From Nucisporomicrobium flavum (lineage in GTDB: Bacteria; Actinomycetota; Actinomycetes; Mycobacteriales; Micromonosporaceae), in contig NZ_JADMLH010000001.1 of NCBI RefSeq assembly GCF_016464385.1, positions 581,431 to 645,430 on the forward strand: DNA of 64,000 nucleotides. Reading direction: 5' to 3'. Positions 1-9,900 of this stretch are shown here, piece after piece. Each line of letters opens with the position of its first letter. Position 1 is the stretch's first letter. A model generated the notes under the pieces. It saw nothing but the letters and a program-made list of their open reading frames with translations. It made no database searches and had not been told where the DNA came from. Position numbers and translations under genes: made by a program.

Positions 1-758
1 CGGGGACGGCGTTTCCGCGTGCGCAGGGTGGCCACGGCCGTCGCATCCGTCGCGTCGCAGACGAGCTGATAGCCGCCGAGACCCTTGAGGGCCACGATGC
101 CGCCCCGCGACAAGGCTGTGACCGCCGCGGTCAGCGCATCCTCGGCGTACGCATCCTCCGGACCACAGGTCCACAGCAGACGAGGTCCACAGGCGGGGCA
201 GGCGATCGGTTCGGCGTGGAACCGGCGGTCGGCGGGATCGTGGTACTCGCGGGTGCAATCCGGGCACAGCGCGAACCGGGCCATCGCCGTGCGCTCCCGG
301 TCGTACGGAAGCTCGTCGATGATCGTGGCCCGCGGCCCGCAGGCGGTGCAGTTGAGGAACGGATAGCGGTAGCGGCGGTCCGCCGGGTCGAACAGCTCCC
401 GCAGGCAGTCGTCGCAGGTGGCGAGGTCCGGAGGCAGACCGGCGAAGCCGTTGCCGGTCACCGGGGCCTCGCCCGCGCTGAGCTCCACGGCGAAGCCGCT
501 GCGGACCGGTAGCGATCCGACCCGCCGGACGCTGACCTCGTTGACGGTCGCGTGCGGTGGCGGGTTCTCACGGATCGCGCGGGCCAGCGCCGCCACGGCT
601 GCCGGGGGCGCCGTGACCTCGATGCACACGTCACCGCCGACGTTGCGCACCACGCCGTCGAGCCGGAGCCCGGTCGCGATCCGGTGGACGTACGGGCGGA
701 AGCCCACGCCCTGCACGGTGCCGCGGACCTGGACCAGCCAGCCGGCCGGCGCCGTCAC
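1..758 (-). CDS. hypF: HypF carbamoyltransferase, N-terminal part (cut by window edge)
   Basis: HypF transfers a carbamoyl group to HypE, which dehydrates it to the cyanide ligand of the [NiFe] centre; it acts in the cytoplasm. About 252 N-terminal residues are visible. An acylphosphatase-like domain comes first (VRGTVQGVGFRPYVHRI near residues 9-25). Paired Cys motifs of the zinc-finger region follow (CDDC...NCTAC and CPDC...CPAC), then the beginning of the YrdC-like domain (GGIVALKGLGGYQLVCDA). The GTG at 758-756 is chosen because it overlaps the protease stop codon as GTGA and gives the usual HypF beginning. It is the last visible gene of the minus-strand hydrogenase operon, and other hyp genes probably continue to the left. 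The identification is secure for the part seen; the C-terminus is outside the window. Confidence 0.93.
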   Translation of the reverse strand, partial: MTAPAGWLVQVRGTVQGVGFRPYVHRIATGLRLDGVVRNVGGDVCIEVTAPPAAVAALARAIRENPPPHATVNEVSVRRVGSLPVRSGFAVELSAGEAPVTGNGFAGLPPDLATCDDCLRELFDPADRRYRYPFLNCTACGPRATIIDELPYDRERTAMARFALCPDCTREYHDPADRRFHAEPIACPACGPRLLWTCGPEDAYAEDALTAAVTALSRGGIVALKGLGGYQLVCDATDATAVATLRTRKRRP

Positions 759-1237
759 GGCGTCCTCGCCAGGTCGCGGGCCCGCAGGGCGATCGGCCGC
801 ACGGCCGCTGCCACCTCGGGGGTCCGGCCCGTCCCGAAGCCGAACTCCTTGCCGCACACGGCGAGCACCACGAGGCGGCGCGGGAGGCGTCCGAGCACGC
901 GGCCCAGGGCGACGGTCTCACCGAGGGCGATGGCGTGCGAGGTGGCGACCGGCTCGTCGTCCTGCGCCGCGAGGTCGTCGGCGACCAGCTCGTGGAGGTG
1001 ACCGGGCGGCGCGCCGTCCATGCGGACCGCATCGACGACGACGGCGACCTCGGCGCCGGCCCACAGGGTCAGCAGGCCGGCCGGCTCGCCGTCGCTGACC
1101 CGCAGCTCCACCCCGGACAGCACCGGGTCGTCCGGCTGCCGGGCGAGCAGCTCGGCGATCACCAGCGGGCCCACCGCGTCGTCGCAGCGGTACTCGTTGC
1201 CGATGCCGACGATGAGGCGCCGGTGCGGGCCGCCCAC
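755..1237 (-). CDS. Hydrogenase maturation protease (HyaD/HycI family, M52)
   Basis: This nickel-dependent endopeptidase removes the C-terminal peptide of the [NiFe] large subunit after metal insertion. The 160-residue protein has the usual family length and the N-terminal signature IVGIGNEYRCDDAVG, followed by VVVDAV; the acidic residues there are the expected nickel contacts. A later H residue (ATSHAIAL) and the VLAVCGKEFGFG segment also fit the family. It starts 3 bp after the large-subunit stop codon and its own stop overlaps the hypF start, so the three genes are translationally linked. Substrate assignment to the adjacent large subunit is inferred from this arrangement. Confidence 0.92.
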   Translation of the reverse strand: MGGPHRRLIVGIGNEYRCDDAVGPLVIAELLARQPDDPVLSGVELRVSDGEPAGLLTLWAGAEVAVVVDAVRMDGAPPGHLHELVADDLAAQDDEPVATSHAIALGETVALGRVLGRLPRRLVVLAVCGKEFGFGTGRTPEVAAAVRPIALRARDLARTP

Positions 1238-1240
1238 GCT

Positions 1241-2539
1241 TCACCCCCGGTCGACGACGAGATCGAGGAAGTGGGTCGCGCAGGAGATGCACGGGTCGTA
1301 GTTGCGGATGGCCTGCTCGCACTCGCGGGTCAGCCGCTCCTCGTCGTGGCCGAGGCGGGCGGCGACGAAGCGGCGCAGGTCGTCCTCGATCGCCGCCTGG
1401 TTCTGCGACGTCGGCGGGACGATCCGCGCGGCGGTGATCAGGCCGTGGTCGTCCAGACCGTACCGGTGGAAGAGGATGCCGCGGGGGGCCTCGGTGGCAC
1501 CGTAACCGACGCCGGCGCGGGGCGGCACGTCCACGAAGGGCCGCGGCGGTGGCTCGTACGTGTCGATGATCGCCAGCGCCTCCTCCACCGCGACGACGTT
1601 CTCGACGGCCCGCACGACGATGCTGCGGTACGGGTTGCGGCAGTCCGCACCGAGCCCCGCCGCCTCGGCCGCCTCCCGGGCCACCGGCGGCAGCCACTGC
1701 CGGTTGAGCGCGTACCTGGCCGCCGGGCCGACGACGTACGTGCCCCGGCCGGCCAGGCTCGCGTGCAGGGCTGTGGAGTGCTCCACCTGCTCCTCGACGA
1801 CGTACCGCTCGAACTCCCGCGGCGGGAACGTCAGTCCGCCGGTCGTGGTCACCGTTCCGGACTCGATGGCGTACCGGCCGGGGCTGACCAGGGCGAGCAT
1901 CTCGTGGTCGTGGGTGAAGTCCGGGAACTCGAAACCAGCCACCCAGTCCACCGTGTCGCAGGCCAGGTCCAGCGCCCGCCGCAGGGACTCGCGCAGCCCG
2001 CGCAGCTCCCGCGGATGCGGTGCCCGGTAGAAGCCACCGACCCGCACGTTGACGGGGTGGATGGGGCGCCCGCCGAGCAGCTCGACGATGGCGTTGCCGG
2101 CCTTCTTCAGGGCCAGCCCGCGCTCCACGAGGTCGCGGTGGTCGGCGGCCATGTCGAGCGCGCCGGCGTAGCCGAGGAAGTCGGGGGCGTGCAGCAGGTA
2201 GATGTGCAGGGTGTGGCTCTCGATCCACTCGCCGCAGTACAGCAGGCGGCGCAGCGCGGCGATGTCGTCGTCCACGGTGACCCCGCAGGCGTCCTCGATC
2301 GCGGCGCACGCGCTCATCTGGTACGCGACCGGGCAGATCCCGCAGATCCGCGCGGTGATGTCGGGCGGCTCGGTGTGGGCGCGGCCGCGCAGGAACGCCT
2401 CGAAGAACCGGGGCGGCTCGTAGATCTCCAACCGGACGTCCTCCACCGTGCCGTCCCGGACCCGGACGTGCATCGCGCCCTCGCCCTCGACCCGGGCCAG
2501 CGCGCGGACGTCCAGGATCCGGTCGGAGCGGTGCGTCAT
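1241..2539 (-). CDS. hydA: [NiFe] hydrogenase large (alpha) subunit, group 3b-like
   Basis: Catalytic subunit holding the Ni-Fe(CN)2CO centre that splits or forms H2, in a cytoplasmic NAD(P)-linked complex. The 432-residue protein has the N-terminal nickel-binding motif [10 protein letters not shown] (near residue 63) and the C-terminal motif DPCISCATH, then a nine-residue tail (FLDLVVDRG) expected to be cut by the neighbouring protease. The position that is His in many classes (RxCGxCxxxH) is Tyr here; this may be normal for the subgroup but needs an alignment. ATG at 2539 is chosen because it overlaps the upstream stop as ATGA; a longer open frame upstream is low-complexity shadow of the preceding gene. 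Its partner subunits are encoded divergently at 4155-6985, an unusual split. Confidence 0.92.
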   Translation of the reverse strand: MTHRSDRILDVRALARVEGEGAMHVRVRDGTVEDVRLEIYEPPRFFEAFLRGRAHTEPPDITARICGICPVAYQMSACAAIEDACGVTVDDDIAALRRLLYCGEWIESHTLHIYLLHAPDFLGYAGALDMAADHRDLVERGLALKKAGNAIVELLGGRPIHPVNVRVGGFYRAPHPRELRGLRESLRRALDLACDTVDWVAGFEFPDFTHDHEMLALVSPGRYAIESGTVTTTGGLTFPPREFERYVVEEQVEHSTALHASLAGRGTYVVGPAARYALNRQWLPPVAREAAEAAGLGADCRNPYRSIVVRAVENVVAVEEALAIIDTYEPPPRPFVDVPPRAGVGYGATEAPRGILFHRYGLDDHGLITAARIVPPTSQNQAAIEDDLRRFVAARLGHDEERLTRECEQAIRNYDPCISCATHFLDLVVDRG

Positions 2540-3045
2540 CGCCGCCGCCTCTCGCCGGGCGGCCCGTACAGGTCGAGCAGGCGCAGCCGGGTGGCCTGCA
2601 GCCGGTCGATGACGGCCGGGGTGACCAGCCGCATCACCGCGTAGCCGAACGAGGGGTCGGCCTCGCAGCGGCGCAGGACCAGGCCGGCGTCGAACCGCAG
2701 GGCCTCGACGGGGGTGCGGGCCACTGCCCCGAAATGCCACCGGTACGGCGGGTACAGCCACGACCAGCCCAGCAGCGTCCCCGCGGACAGGGTCTCGAGC
2801 ACCAGCGCGCCGTGCCCGGGCACCTGCAGGTCCAGAGCCACGTCGCCGTGGTCGAGCAGCCAGAAGTGATCCGCCGCGGCGCCCTCGGTGAACAGGCGCG
2901 CGCCCTGCGGGTACGACACCGGGACACAGGTCTCCTGCAGCGCCGCCAGGTGGTGAGGGACGAGCGCGGCGAGGAACGGCTGGGCCGGGATCCGGGCGGT
3001 GAGGTCCGTGGGCGTGATGCCCCCGGCCCGCTGGTGAGTCGACAT
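2536..3045 (-). CDS. Cyclic-nucleotide-binding-like domain protein without HTH
   Basis: A 169-residue stand-alone cNMP-binding (Crp-type beta-barrel) domain. The early part fits the fold ([19 protein letters not shown]). The phosphate-binding cassette that should contain GE...R-A is replaced by [19 protein letters not shown], so cAMP binding looks unlikely. There is no room for a DNA-binding helix-turn-helix; the C-terminus is a helical segment ([18 protein letters not shown]). ATG at 3045 is preceded by GGGAGG at good spacing. It leads the minus-strand hydrogenase operon and overlaps hydA by ATGA. Such proteins are found beside group 3b hydrogenases, so a role as an accessory or sensory subunit is inferred. 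Confidence 0.8.
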   Translation of the reverse strand: MSTHQRAGGITPTDLTARIPAQPFLAALVPHHLAALQETCVPVSYPQGARLFTEGAAADHFWLLDHGDVALDLQVPGHGALVLETLSAGTLLGWSWLYPPYRWHFGAVARTPVEALRFDAGLVLRRCEADPSFGYAVMRLVTPAVIDRLQATRLRLLDLYGPPGERRRR

Positions 3046-3175
3046 GCTGCCTCCCAGAGGCCGCCGATCAACCCACTCTACGAGCGCCGGCTGATCCACA
3101 GTGAGGCCGATCGCACCCCGATCGATGCCCGAAGGACCCTTGCGCCGGGCCGTACGCCGTACGCCGGCACAACGC

Positions 3176-3189
3176 GGGACCATCGGCCC
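3176..3189. promoter_or_regulatory. DosR/DevR-type box upstream of universal stress gene
   Basis: GGGACCATCGGCCC matches the actinobacterial DosR-type consensus GGGACYWWNGTCCC at 13 of 14 positions. It lies 62 bp before the start of the universal stress gene and between the divergent hydrogenase transcripts. A weaker relative, AGGACCCTTGCGCC, lies at 3132-3145. Control by a DosR homologue is inferred; no dosR gene is in the window. Confidence 0.6.
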
Positions 3190-3251
3190 TGCCGGGGACA
3201 TCCATGGCGACGGATGCTGGTCGGGGAGGTCCACCCAGCAGGAGGTGCGTC

Positions 3252-4139
3252 ATGACCACTGTCGCCGGAGCCGCCGTGGTCGTCGGTGTGGACGCGCCCG
3301 CGCACAGCCGCGGCACGGTCGAGATCGCCGCCGCCGAGGCCGCCCGCCGCCACCGCCCGCTGCGTGTCGTGCACGCCCTGCACTGGCCCCAGCTGCCCGT
3401 GCCGATGCCGCCCGGGGTGACCCAGACCGTGCCCGGGACGGCCCGGGAGCAGGCCCGGGCGTGGCTGGCCGAGGCCGCCGCGATCGCCGCGAAGGTGGCG
3501 CCGGACGTGCCGGTCACCACCGAGCTCGCGGCCGGGCGCCCCGCGGCCGTCCTGACCGACGAGAGCCGGCACGCCGACCTCGTCGTCGTCGGCGAACGCG
3601 GGGCGGGCGGGATGCTCGTGGGATCGGTGGCGCTGCACCTGGCGTCGCACGCCGCGTGCCCCGTGCTCGTCGTCCGCGGCGAACCCCGCGGCACCGGCCC
3701 CGTGGTGGTCGGCATCGACGGGTCCCCGAACTCCGTACCGGCGCTGGCGGTCGCGCTCGAGGAGGCTTCCCTGCGCGCCACCACCCTCGTGGCCCTGCAC
3801 GCCTGGAACGGCAACGACTGGACCGAGCTGAACAGCAAGCTGCCGATGACGTACGAATTCTGGTCCGGCGACGCGCAGGAGGAGCGGGTGCTGGCCGAGG
3901 CGCTGGCCGGCGCCGGGGAACGCTATCCGGACGTGCCCGTACGCCGTCAGGTCGTCCGGGGCGATCCCGGTGTGCTGCTCAGCCAGTGGTCGCGCTGCGC
4001 GCAGCTCGTCGTCGTGGGCGACCACGGGCACGGGGCCGTGACGGGGCTCATGCTCGGCTCGGTCAGCCAGCACCTGATGTTCCACGCCGACTGCCCCACG
4101 ACCGTCGTCAGGGGACGCTCTCCCGTCACCACCGGCTGA
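3252..4139 (+). CDS. Universal stress protein with two UspA domains
   Basis: Tandem UspA-fold protein of 295 residues. The first domain covers about residues 9-142 (AVVVGVDAP...LVVVGERGAGG...CPVLVVRG) and the second about 150-290 (PVVVGIDGSPNS...LVVVGDHGHGAVTGLMLGS...CPTTVVRG). The G-2x-G-9x-G(S/T) ATP-binding pattern is visible in both, clearer in the second. ATG at 3252 follows a strong AGGAGGT. Proteins of this type are typical members of DosR-type hypoxia regulons, in line with the box at 3176-3189. It is the first gene of the plus-strand hydrogenase transcript, 15 bp before the beta subunit, which suggests production together with the hydrogenase. A direct role in the enzyme is not shown. 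Confidence 0.93.
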   Translation: MTTVAGAAVVVGVDAPAHSRGTVEIAAAEAARRHRPLRVVHALHWPQLPVPMPPGVTQTVPGTAREQARAWLAEAAAIAAKVAPDVPVTTELAAGRPAAVLTDESRHADLVVVGERGAGGMLVGSVALHLASHAACPVLVVRGEPRGTGPVVVGIDGSPNSVPALAVALEEASLRATTLVALHAWNGNDWTELNSKLPMTYEFWSGDAQEERVLAEALAGAGERYPDVPVRRQVVRGDPGVLLSQWSRCAQLVVVGDHGHGAVTGLMLGSVSQHLMFHADCPTTVVRGRSPVTTG

Positions 4140-4154
4140 CCCGAGGAGGCCGCG

Positions 4155-5325
4155 ATGGCGTCCGATACCCGACCGCAGAACCCGGCGCCGGCGCTGCTCG
4201 ACGCGGCCGCCCTGCCCGCTCTGTTCGGCGCGCTCGAGGCGCGCGGGTACACCGTCATGGGTCCCACCGTCCGCGACGGCGCGATCGTCATCGCGGAGCT
4301 GGCCTCGGCCGCGGACCTGCCGTACGGGTGGGGCGTCGAGACCGAGGCCGGGCGGTACCGGCTGCGCCGCCGGGAGGACGGGGCCGCGTTCGGCCACTCC
4401 GCCGGCCCTCAGTCGTGGAAGACCGTGCTGCACCCCCCCGCGGGCGATGCTCTGGTCGGCCGACCGCACACCGGACGGCTCGATGGCCGGCGGCGAACCC
4501 GAGCACGCCCGCCGGTACGCGCTGCTCGGCGTCCGCCCCTGCGACCTGGCCGCGATCGCCGTCCTCGACCGGGTCCTGACCGGCGGCCGCTACGCCGACC
4601 CGGTCTACGCCGGACGCCGCGACGGCAACCTGGTCATCGCGGTGGAGTGCACCGAACCCGGCGCGGTGTGCTTCTGCGCGTCGATGGGCACCGGCCCGCA
4701 CGCCGACGCCCGCTTCGACCTGGCGATGACCGAGACGGCCGACGATCAGGGACACCGGTTCCTGATCCGCGCGGGCACTCCGGCCGGCTCGGAGATCCTG
4801 GCGGAGCTGCCGGTCCGGGCGGCGGGGGACGCCGACATCGCCGGTGCGGCTCGCGCGGTCGCCGACGCGGCGACGCGGATGACCCGTTCCCTGCCGGCGA
4901 ACGAACTTCCGGAGCTGCTCGCCGCCTCACGTGAGTCCGCGCACTGGGACGACGTCGCGTCGCGGTGCCTGACGTGCGGGAACTGCACGATGGTGTGCCC
5001 GACCTGCTTCTGCACCACCACCGAGGACGTCACCGACCTCACCGGCGACCACGCCGAGCGCTGGCGCCGCTGGGACTCCTGCTTCGACCTCGACTTCACC
5101 CACCTGCACGGCGGGAGCGTCCGGGCCAGCGGGCAGGCCCGCTACCGCCAGTGGATCACCCACAAGCTCGGCACCTGGCACGACCAGTTCGGGTCCTCCG
5201 GGTGCGTCGGCTGCGGTCGCTGCATCGCCTGGTGCCCGGCCGGGATCGACATCACCCGGGAGGTCGCGGCCCTGTCGGCGCTGCAGCGGGCCGGTGATGC
5301 CCCGGACGACGGGACGGGCCGATGA
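4155..5325 (+). CDS. hydB: Hydrogenase beta subunit, 4Fe-4S (AsrA/HydB-like), apparent frameshift
   Basis: Iron-sulfur electron-transfer subunit linking the FAD/NAD(P) subunit to the small subunit. The C-terminal half has two ferredoxin-type clusters (LTCGNCTMVCPTCFC and CVGCGRCIAWCPAGID) and the family segment GVRPCDLAAIAVLD. The reading frame is broken. From ATG 4155 (RBS GAGGAGG) it runs as expected to ...SWKTVLHPP, then shifts at seven C residues at 4433-4439. The rest continues in another frame from about 4440 to the stop at 5325. Removing one C restores HPPRAMLWSADR and a 389-residue protein of normal length. Everything after the run is intact and the stop overlaps hydG by ATGA, so a sequencing error or very recent mutation is more likely than an old pseudogene. 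Confidence 0.88.
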
Positions 5326-6185
5326 TCAGCCATGCCCCGGCGGCCGCGCCGCCCGCCGCACCGGTGCTCCCGCAGCCGTACCGGGTCGTGTCCAGCCGCG
5401 CGGAGACCGCCGACACGGTCACGATCGAGCTGGCGAACGACTCGGCGCCGCTGGCGGGGTTCGCGCCCGGGCAGTTCGCCATGCTCACCGCGTACGGGAT
5501 CGGGGAAGTGCCCATCTCGCTGAGCGCGATCGAGACCACCGCCGCGGGCCGCACCCGGCGGCTGACGCACACCGTACGGTCGGTCGGCTCGGTGACCCGC
5601 GCCCTGCACGACGCCGCACCCGGCGCGGTCGTCGGGGTTCGCGGCCCGTTCGGCACCCCGTGGGATCTGTCCGCCGCGACCGGCCGGGACGTCGTCATCG
5701 TGGCCGGCGGGATCGGCCTCGCGCCGGTACGCCCCCTCGTGCACGCCGTCCTGGACGACCCGTCCCGGTACGGCACCCTGGTGGTGCTGGTCGGCGCGCG
5801 CACCCCCGCCGACCTGCTCTACCCCGCCGAGCTGGACGGCTGGGCACGTGAGGGCGCCCACGTGGGTGTGACCGTGGACCGGCCGTCCGGCGGCTGGACC
5901 GGGCACGTCGGGGTGGTGCCCGCCCTGATCCCGCAGGCCCGCTTCGACGCCGGCCGCGCCGTGGCGTACGTGTGCGGCCCGGAGATCATGATGCGGTACA
6001 CCGCCGAGGCGCTGACCGCCCGGGGCGTCTCCGCGGCCCGGGTGCAGATCTCGCTCGAGCGCACCATGCGCTGCGGCTGCGGCTGGTGCGGGCACTGCCA
6101 GCTCGGTCCGCTGCTGGTCTGCCGCGACGGGCCGGTGGTCCCGTACGAGCGGGCCGCCTCCCTGCTCACCGTCCGGGAGCTGTGA
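5322..6185 (+). CDS. hydG: Hydrogenase gamma subunit, FAD/NAD(P)-binding (AsrB/HydG-like)
   Basis: Ferredoxin-NADP reductase-type subunit that exchanges electrons with NAD(P)H. In its 287 residues the FAD domain comes first ([20 protein letters not shown], about residues 46-65). The NAD(P) domain follows ([17 protein letters not shown], about 125-141, and [10 protein letters not shown]). A C-terminal 2Fe-2S Cys motif ends it ([17 protein letters not shown]). This is the order seen in sulfhydrogenase gamma subunits and anaerobic sulfite reductase AsrB; the nearby [NiFe] subunits decide for hydrogenase. ATG overlaps the beta-subunit stop (ATGA), and its own stop overlaps the small-subunit start (TGATG). 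Confidence 0.92.
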   Translation: MISHAPAAAPPAAPVLPQPYRVVSSRAETADTVTIELANDSAPLAGFAPGQFAMLTAYGIGEVPISLSAIETTAAGRTRRLTHTVRSVGSVTRALHDAAPGAVVGVRGPFGTPWDLSAATGRDVVIVAGGIGLAPVRPLVHAVLDDPSRYGTLVVLVGARTPADLLYPAELDGWAREGAHVGVTVDRPSGGWTGHVGVVPALIPQARFDAGRAVAYVCGPEIMMRYTAEALTARGVSAARVQISLERTMRCGCGWCGHCQLGPLLVCRDGPVVPYERAASLLTVREL

Positions 6186-6985
6186 TGACCTCGGCACCCA
6201 CCCTGGCGGTGTGGAAGTTCGCCTCCTGCGACGGCTGCCAGCTGAGCCTGCTCGACTGCGAGGACGAGCTGCTCGCCGTCGCCGGCCGGGTGCGCATCGC
6301 CCATTTCCTCGAGGCGACCCGGCACGTCGAGCCCGGCCCGTACGACGTGTCGCTGGTGGAGGGTTCGATCACCACGGCCGGGGACGCGCAGCGCATCCGC
6401 CGGGTCCGCGAGCTGAGCCGTACGCTGGTGACCATCGGCGCGTGTGCCACCGCCGGCGGCGTGCAGGCCCTGCGCAACTTCGCCGACGTCGAGGAGTTCC
6501 GCTCGGTGGTGTACGCCCGCCCCGAGTACGTCTCGACGCTGGCCACCTCCACCCCGATCGCCGCGCACGTCGACGTCGACTACGAGCTGCACGGCTGCCC
6601 CATCGACCGCGGCCAGCTCCTCGAGGTCATCACGGCGCTGCTGGTGGGGCGCCGCCCCGACGTGCCGGCGCACAGCGTCTGCTTCCAGTGCAAGCAACGC
6701 GGCAATGTGTGCGTCACCGTCGCGCACGGCACGCCGTGCCTGGGCCCGGTCACCCGCGCCGGTTGCGGGGCGATCTGCCCGGCGTACCGGCGCGGGTGCT
6801 ACGGCTGTTTCGGCCCGATGGAGACACCGAACCCGGCCGCCCAGGCCGCCCTGCTGCGGGCCACCGGCATGTCGCCGGAGGAGGTCCGCCGCGTCGCCCG
6901 CACCTTCCACGCCGGCGAGCCGGCTTTCATAGCTCTGTCCGAGGTGGGCGGCGGCCCTCCGGCCGGCGCGGATCAGCCGATGTAG
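6185..6985 (+). CDS. hydD: [NiFe] hydrogenase small (delta) subunit
   Basis: The 266-residue small subunit carries the Fe-S relay to the [NiFe] site. Cys motifs appear in the expected order: [20 protein letters not shown] at the N-terminus (proximal cluster), ITIGAC-type segment ([16 protein letters not shown]), HGCPID, then [27 protein letters not shown] and GCYGCFGP. There is no Tat signal, so the enzyme is cytoplasmic as in group 3. The start is shared with the hydG stop in TGATG. The stop lies 13 bp inside the convergent gene that ends at 6973. With alpha, beta and gamma it completes a four-subunit H2:NAD(P) oxidoreductase. Confidence 0.93.
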   Translation: MTSAPTLAVWKFASCDGCQLSLLDCEDELLAVAGRVRIAHFLEATRHVEPGPYDVSLVEGSITTAGDAQRIRRVRELSRTLVTIGACATAGGVQALRNFADVEEFRSVVYARPEYVSTLATSTPIAAHVDVDYELHGCPIDRGQLLEVITALLVGRRPDVPAHSVCFQCKQRGNVCVTVAHGTPCLGPVTRAGCGAICPAYRRGCYGCFGPMETPNPAAQAALLRATGMSPEEVRRVARTFHAGEPAFIALSEVGGGPPAGADQPM

Positions 6986-9900
6986 ATCTCCACCCTCCGG
7001 TTCGCGGCCTTGTTGCGGCTGGTGGTGTTCGGCCGCGCCGGGTCGGCCTCGCCCCGGCCGTCGTGCTGAGCGCGCAGCCCTGGGTAGGCGGCCCGGAAGT
7101 ACGCGGCGACCTGCATGGCCCGCTGCCGGGACAGCTCGGTGTTGGACGGTGCCGTGCCGTCGGAGTCGGTGTGCCCGATCATCAGGGCGGTGCCGAAGCC
7201 GTACGTGCGCGCCTGGCCGGCGACGGTGGCCAGGACCCGCCGGGCCGTGGCGTCGAGCGCGAAGTCGCCGACCGGGAAGTAGACGACGGCCAGGAGCCGG
7301 TTGGTGTCGCCCGCCGGGGTGACCGCCGCGGTTGTCGGTTCGGACAGCGTGCCGCCGGCGCCGACGGTGGTCACCAGGACCGTGTCGGTCCGGTCCAGGG
7401 CCGTTCCGGGTACGCGGCACATCTGGCTGGTGCCGCCCATGGTGGGCACGGTGCACACCCGGCGGCCGTTGACGGTGACGCGGTAGCCGAGGGCGTTGGT
7501 GGCCGGCGACACCCGCCAGGTGATCTCGGAGTCGACGCGGCCGGAGAGGCTGCGCGAGACCGGTCGGCCGTCGGCGTACGTGGGTGCGGCGAGCAGGCGT
7601 CGGGCCTGCGGGTCGGCGCCGATCCCCGCGGTGGCGGCGGGAGGCCGGACCGGCAGGACGGTGACGGTCAGCTCCGTGGTGGCGGTGGCGGCGCCGTCGC
7701 TGACCCGGACCGGGACGGTGACGGTGCCGCTGAACCGGACGTCGGTGCGGACGGCGAGCCGGGTGCCGGTGACGGTGGCGCGCACGCGGTCGGCGGCGCC
7801 CACCGGGCCGTCCGGGGTGCCCGCGGTGAGGGCCAGCGCGTCGTCGTTCGCATCGGTGACGGTGAACGGGATGGTCACGCTCTCGCCGGCGGTCACCGTA
7901 CGGGCTGCCGCCGCGGCGATGCGGGGTGCGGCGTTCGGCACGGTGACGCGGACGGTGGCACCCGCGCTGCGGCCGTTGCCGTCGCGCACGGTGTACGAGA
8001 ACGAGTCCTGGCCCTTGTACGCCGCCGCGGGCGTGTACCAGACGGCGTTGCCGCGTACCTCGGCTGTGCCGTGTCCCGGCGTACCTGCGTACGCCACGGT
8101 CAGGCCGCTCCCGTTGTCGTTGCTCAGCACGTCGATGCGGGTGGGGCCGCCGGCGGTGGCGGTGACGGTGTCGTCGGCGGGCGCCGGTCCGGGCAGCACC
8201 GGTGACGGCGCCGTGGCGACGGTGATGGTGACCGCTGCGGTCGCCGGGCCGCCGGTCAGCCGGTACGTGAGGGTGTCCGTCCCGGAGTAGCCGGAGGTGG
8301 GCGTGTAACGCAGGGTGCCGCCGACGATGCCCGCGCTGCCGTGGGCGGGCGCGCCGGTGACCTCGGCGAGGCTTGCGCCGGCGGGGTCGTTGGCGAGCAC
8401 GTTGATGCCGGTCGTGGTGCCGTACGGGACGGTCGCGGTGTCGTCGGCGGGCGCCGGGCCGGCGGTCACGGTGACCGTCACCGTCCCGGTGTCCACGGCG
8501 CCGTGCGCGTCGGCGACGGTGTAGGTGAACGAGTCGGTGCCCCAGAAGTCGGAGTCCGGCGTGTACGTGACGGTGCTGCCCGAGACGTCGGCGGTGCCGT
8601 GGGCGGGCGTACCGGCGGTCTGCAGGGTGAGCGGGCCGTCGCCGGTGTCGTTGCCCAGCGGGCTGATCACCTGGGCGACGCCGGCGGCGGTCGTGGCCTG
8701 GTCGGCGACGGCCGCGAGCGGTGTCGCGGGGATGACGACGGGCGCGGTCACCGTGACCGTGACCGTGCCGGTGGAGGTGACCCCGCCGAGGTCCGTGACG
8801 GTGTACGTGAAGGAGTCGCTGCCCGAGTACCCGGCCGTGGCGGTGTACCGGACCCCGGTCCCGCCACCGGTGATCGCGGCGGCACCGTGGCCCGGGTTCG
8901 TCACGGCCGTCACGGCGAGCTGCTGTCCGGTGTCGTTGACGAGCACGTCGATCGGCTCGGCGGTGCCGGCGGTCGCCGCGGCGGTGTCGTCGACGGCCTG
9001 CGGCGGGATGCCGGAGGGTGCGGCGACGGTGAGGGCGACCGAGCCGGTGGCGGTGCCGCCGCGCCCGTCCGAGACGTCGTACGTGAGCGCGTCCGGCCCG
9101 GTGTACGCGCCGGCCGGGGTGTAGCTCACCACGCCGCCGGACAGCGTCACGGTGCCGTTCGCCGCGCTGGTCACGGCGGTGACGGCCAGCGGGTCACCGT
9201 CGGCGTCGGTGTCGTTGCCGAGGACCGCGACGGTCGAGGTGCGGTTGTCCCCCACGGACAGGGTGTCGGCGGCCGCGACCGGGAACGTGTTGACGTTCAC
9301 CGTGCTGGTGGCCGGCGCGTTGTCGGTCAGGCTGAGGGTGGTGTCGATCGTGGCGGATCCGACGGTGGCCACGATCGAGGTGACCCGGTTGCCGGAGACC
9401 GCGGGCAGCGCCAGGTCGTACGTGAGGCCGTTGCTGCCCGCGCCGAGCGCGAACGGGCCCGGGAACACGACCGAGCCGCCGGTGGTCACCCCGTCGGCGA
9501 CGGTCACGCCGTTCCAGGCGACCGAGCCCGGTACGACCGTCGCGCCCGCGGGAACGGTGGCGGTGAAGGAGTCGAGGACCGCGCCGGCCGACCCGGTGAC
9601 CGCCGCGCGGTAGGTGGCCGTACCCCCGGTGTCGGGCAGCTTGGGCGGCGTGGCGGTGAGGCCGACGGTGAGGTCGTTGGTGGACGGGCTGATCGCCGGC
9701 AGCGAGGCGACGCTGCCCAGGTCGGTGTGTTTGATCTGGGTGCCGGACGCGATCTGCTGGACCGGCAGCACGCCGGTGGCCGAGGTGGTGAACCCGACGG
9801 CCCGGAAGGTGTAGACCGCGGTGTACGACTTCGACGCCGAGCTCAGGTTGCTGACCCGCAGCGTGTCGGTGTACGTCGGCAGCCCGCTCAGCGTCAGGCT

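Noticed and set aside
3132..3145. AGGACCCTTGCGCC as a separate DosR box
   Set aside because: It matches only about 9 of 14 positions; mentioned as a weak relative and not listed as a feature of its own.
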